A stretch of DNA of 7,655 nucleotides. Origin: Chloroflexota bacterium (lineage in GTDB: Bacteria; Chloroflexota; Dormibacteria; Aeolococcales; Aeolococcaceae). Both the position numbers and the translations under genes were made by a program. The DNA is taken from the NCBI GenBank assembly GCA_028287605.1, contig JAQBPI010000170.1, forward strand, positions 1 through 7,655, written 5' to 3'. Under the pieces are notes generated by a model. That model saw nothing but the letters and a program-made list of their open reading frames with translations. It made no database searches and was not told the DNA's origin. Each line of letters starts with the position of its first letter. Position 1 is the first letter of the stretch. Of this stretch, positions 4,957 to 7,655 are shown one piece after another.

Positions 4957-7655
4957 TAGCCGACCATCTCGAGCGGGACGGTGCGCCTGGCCTGCAGCAC
5001 CCGCTTGTAGTCGATGGGCATCACCTTGAGGAAGCGCACCTGCGCCGCCGGCCAGTCGGCGAGCAGGCGCTCGGCGACGGGGCTGCCGGTGTAGTCGGCG
5101 TGGTGCTGGAGCAGCGAGGCGAGCTGCTCGACGTCCCCCTCGCTCTCCACCGCCTCGAGCTCGATCATGCCCATGTTGCAGCGGCCGGCGAAGCTCCCGT
5201 CCTCGTCGAGGACGTAGGCGATGCCGCCGCTCATCCCGGCGGCGAAGTTGCGGCCGGTGCGGCCGAGGATCACGGCGACGCCGCCGGTCATGTACTCGCA
5301 GCCGTGGTCGCCGACCCCCTCGACGACGGCGATGGCGCCGCTGTTGCGGACGCAGAAGCGCTCGCCCGCGACACCGCGGAAGTAGGCCTCACCCGCGGTG
5401 GCACCGTAGAGCACGACGTTGCCGACGATGATGTTCTCCTCGGCGACGAGGCGCGAGCCGTCGGGGGGGCGCACCACCAGCCGGCCGCCGCTCAGGCCCT
5501 TGCCCACGTAGTCGTTGGCGTCGCCGTGGAGGGTCAGGGTCACCCCGCGCGCCAGCCAGGCCCCGAAGGACTGGCCGGCCGATCCGCGCAGGTCGATGCG
5601 GATGGTGTCGCTGGGCAGTCCCTGCTCGCCGTGGCGCCGGGCGATCTCGCCGCTCAGCATGCCTCCGACGGTGCGGTTGCCGTTGCGGATGGGCAGCTCG
5701 ATCTGCACCGGGTGGCCGTGCTGGATGGCCGGCTGGGCGAGGGCGATGATCTCGTGGTCGAGCGCCTGGCCGAGGCCGTGGTCCTGGTCGATCATCCGCC
5801 GGACCTCGACGCTGGGGGGCACCTCGGGACGGTGGAGCAGCAGCGAGAAGTCGAGGCCCTGCGCCTTCCAGTGGTCGATCGCCTCGCGGACGTCGAGGAT
5901 GTCGGCGCGGCCGATCATCTCGTCGAAGCGGCGGAAGCCGAGCTGCGCCATGTGCCGGCGCACGTCCTCGGCGAGGAAGGTCATGAAGTTCACCACGTAC
6001 TCGGCCCTGCCGTCGTACTTCGCGCGCAGCCGCTGGTCCTGGGTGGCGATGCCCACCGGGCAGGTGTTGAGGTGGCAGACGCGCATCATGATGCAGCCGC
6101 TGGCGATCAGTGCCGAGGTGGCGAAGCCGAACTCCTCGGCGCCGAGCAGGGCGCCCACGACGACGTCGCGGCCGGTCTTCATCTGGCCGTCGGCCTGGAG
6201 GGTGACCCGGCTGCGCAGGTCGTTGAGCACCAGCACCTGCTGGGTCTCGGCGAGCCCGATCTCCCAGGGGATGCCGGCGTGCTTGATCGAGGAGAGCGGC
6301 GAGGCGCCGGTCCCGCCCTCGTATCCGGCGATGACGATGTGGTCGGCGTGGGCCTTGCTGACCCCCGCGGCCACCGTCCCCACCCCGACCTCGGCGACCA
6401 GCTTGACGCTCACCCGCGCCTGGGGGTTGACGTTCTTGAGGTCGTGGATGAGCTGGGCGAGGTCCTCGATCGAGTAGATGTCGTGGTGGGGGGGAGGCGA
6501 GATCAGCCCCACCCCGGGGGTCGAGTAGCGCAGCTTCGCGATGTACTCGTCGACCTTGTGCCCGGGCAGCTGGCCGCCCTCGCCGGGCTTGGCGCCCTGG
6601 GCGATCTTGATCTGCAGCTCGGACGCGTTGACCAGGTAGTTGGCGTTCACCCCGAAGCGGGCGGAGGCCACCTGCTTGATGGCGCTCCGGCGCGAGTCTC
6701 CGTTGGCGTCGGGCGTGTAGCGGCGCGGGTCCTCGCCGCCCTCGCCGGTGTTCGACTTGCCGCCCAGGCGGTTCATCGCGATGGCGAGGGTCTCGTGCGC
6801 CTCGGGGCTGATCGAGCCCAGCGACATCGCCCCGGTCGCGAAGCGCCGGACGATCGCGCTGGCCGGCTCGACCTCCTCGAGCGGGACGGAGGGGCGGTCG
6901 CTGCGGAGGGTGAAGAGCCCGCGCAGCGCCTTCAGCTGCCGGGTCTGGTCGTCGACCAGGGCGGCGTAGTCGCGGTACCAGCTCTCGTCGTTCGCCTTCA
7001 CCGCGTGCTGCAGCTTGGCGATGGTCTCCGGGTTCCACTGGTGGAACTCGCCGTTGCGGCGCCACTGGTACTGCCCGCCCTCCTGGAGCGCGGGGGCGCC
7101 CACGCGCACCTCGGGGAAGGCGTCGGAGTGCCGGGCCAGCGCCTCCTGCGCGATCACCTCGAGCCCGATGCCGCCGATGCGCGAGGGGGTGCCGGTGAAG
7201 TGGCGGTCGATGACCTCGCGGCTCACGCCGATGGCCTCGAAGATCTGCGCGCCGCAGTACGACTGGATGGTGGAGATGCCCATCTTCGAGATGGTCTTGA
7301 GCAGCCCCTTGCACACCGCCTTGACGTAGGTCGCCTCGGCCTTGTGGGCGTCGACCCCGGGCGGCAGCAGGCCGCGGCGGGCGAGGTCGTGGAGGGTCTC
7401 GAAGGCGAGGTAGGGATTGACCGCCTCGGCCCCGTATCCCATCAGCAGCGCGAAGTGCTGGACCTCCCGCGCCTCGCCGGTCTCGACCACCAGGCCCACC
7501 GCGGTGCGGGTCTGCTCGCGGATGAGGTGGTGGTGGACCGCCCCGGTGGCCAGCAGGCTGGGTTTGGGCGGGTGGGCGGCGTCGATGTTGCGGTCGCTGA
7601 GCACCAGGACCTGGTAGCCCTCGGCGATGCGCTGCGAGGCCATCCGGCAGATGCG
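4956..7655 (-). CDS. gltB: Glutamate synthase large subunit, 3' part (runs off window)
   Basis: The last 899 codons of the alpha subunit. The family is usually about 1,500 residues, so the N-terminal glutaminase domain and its catalytic cysteine are outside the window. Visible in order: the end of the central domain (about 6900-7655), the FMN/synthase domain (about 5780-6880) with [20 protein letters not shown] and GGTGASP (6297-6317), and the C-terminal GXGXG beta-helix domain (about 5000-5730) with [13 protein letters not shown]. The 3Fe-4S cysteines in the pattern C-x5-C-x4-C are encoded at 6093-6095, 6075-6077 and 6060-6062. This domain receives ammonia through the internal tunnel and converts 2-oxoglutarate to glutamate with electrons from GltD. 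An ATG at 7643 is internal, because the frame stays open to the window edge and homology continues. No frameshift or lost motif is seen. Confidence 0.98.
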   Translation of the reverse strand, partial: RICRMASQRIAEGYQVLVLSDRNIDAAHPPKPSLLATGAVHHHLIREQTRTAVGLVVETGEAREVQHFALLMGYGAEAVNPYLAFETLHDLARRGLLPPGVDAHKAEATYVKAVCKGLLKTISKMGISTIQSYCGAQIFEAIGVSREVIDRHFTGTPSRIGGIGLEVIAQEALARHSDAFPEVRVGAPALQEGGQYQWRRNGEFHQWNPETIAKLQHAVKANDESWYRDYAALVDDQTRQLKALRGLFTLRSDRPSVPLEEVEPASAIVRRFATGAMSLGSISPEAHETLAIAMNRLGGKSNTGEGGEDPRRYTPDANGDSRRSAIKQVASARFGVNANYLVNASELQIKIAQGAKPGEGGQLPGHKVDEYIAKLRYSTPGVGLISPPPHHDIYSIEDLAQLIHDLKNVNPQARVSVKLVAEVGVGTVAAGVSKAHADHIVIAGYEGGTGASPLSSIKHAGIPWEIGLAETQQVLVLNDLRSRVTLQADGQMKTGRDVVVGALLGAEEFGFATSALIASGCIMMRVCHLNTCPVGIATQDQRLRAKYDGRAEYVVNFMTFLAEDVRRHMAQLGFRRFDEMIGRADILDVREAIDHWKAQGLDFSLLLHRPEVPPSVEVRRMIDQDHGLGQALDHEIIALAQPAIQHGHPVQIELPIRNGNRTVGGMLSGEIARRHGEQGLPSDTIRIDLRGSAGQSFGAWLARGVTLTLHGDANDYVGKGLSGGRLVVRPPDGSRLVAEENIIVGNVVLYGATAGEAYFRGVAGERFCVRNSGAIAVVEGVGDHGCEYMTGGVAVILGRTGRNFAAGMSGGIAYVLDEDGSFAGRCNMGMIELEAVESEGDVEQLASLLQHHADYTGSPVAERLLADWPAAQVRFLKVMPIDYKRVLQARRTVPLEMVG

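Noticed and set aside
1567..4959. A 1,130-codon open frame on the + strand running antisense to GDPD and gltD
   Set aside because: It overlaps two well-supported genes on the other strand and the phosphotransferase in another frame. Its translation is Gly/Ala/Arg/Pro/His-rich with no recognisable domain. Long antisense frames are expected where third positions are nearly always G or C.
5389..7314. A 641-codon minus-strand frame inside gltB
   Set aside because: It is an out-of-frame shadow of gltB with Arg/Pro/Gly-rich translation, while the gltB frame carries continuous conserved motifs.
1..7655. CRISPR arrays, insertion sequences, tandem repeats, retrons or other unusual element classes
   Set aside because: No spaced direct repeats, transposase motifs, terminal inverted repeats or reverse-transcriptase motifs were seen on either strand. 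Gaps between genes are all under 100 bases.

Overview
The window (about 7.7 kb, very GC-rich, by eye roughly 70-73% with strong G/C at third codon positions) is an ordinary-looking chromosomal stretch with seven protein genes and the 3' half of a tRNA gene. It shows no mobile element, CRISPR array, toxin-antitoxin pair or defence island, and I did not find a convincing undescribed system. Composition, protein style and the mixture of leaderless and Shine-Dalgarno starts fit a high-GC soil bacterium, such as an actinobacterium or a Dormibacterota/Chloroflexota-type lineage. The sequence alone does not let me choose between them.

Layout. Bases 1-45 are the 3' part of tRNA-His(GTG), on the + strand. 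Next come a DoxX-family membrane protein (minus, 62-445), a 54-residue two-helix membrane protein that I cannot name (plus, 542-706), and a DtxR/MntR-type regulator with a C-terminal FeoA-like domain (plus, 757-1461). A glycerophosphodiester phosphodiesterase (minus, 1546-2361) is divergent from an ACAD10/11-N-like phosphotransferase (plus, 2441-3505). The last 4.1 kb is the glutamate synthase operon read on the minus strand: gltB (3' 899 codons, running off the right edge), then gltD, ending at 3511.

How the genes relate. The only clear functional unit is gltB-gltD, the two subunits of NADPH-dependent glutamate synthase. They are 11 nt apart, and the gltB stop overlaps the gltD ribosome-binding site. 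The other genes look like single-gene units in alternating orientation: DoxX and the small membrane protein are divergent, the regulator and the phosphodiesterase convergent, the phosphodiesterase and the phosphotransferase divergent, and the phosphotransferase and gltD convergent with only 5 nt between stop codons.

Points most worth a second look are: (1) TANNNT -10-like hexamers only a few bases before the starts of three genes that lack a Shine-Dalgarno sequence, which suggests leaderless transcripts; (2) the DtxR-like regulator, which has lost most of the canonical primary metal-site ligands; and (3) an in-frame, coding-like extension of 26 codons after the TGA stop of the phosphodiesterase. 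All gaps between genes are under 100 bases, so no long unannotated stretch remains.
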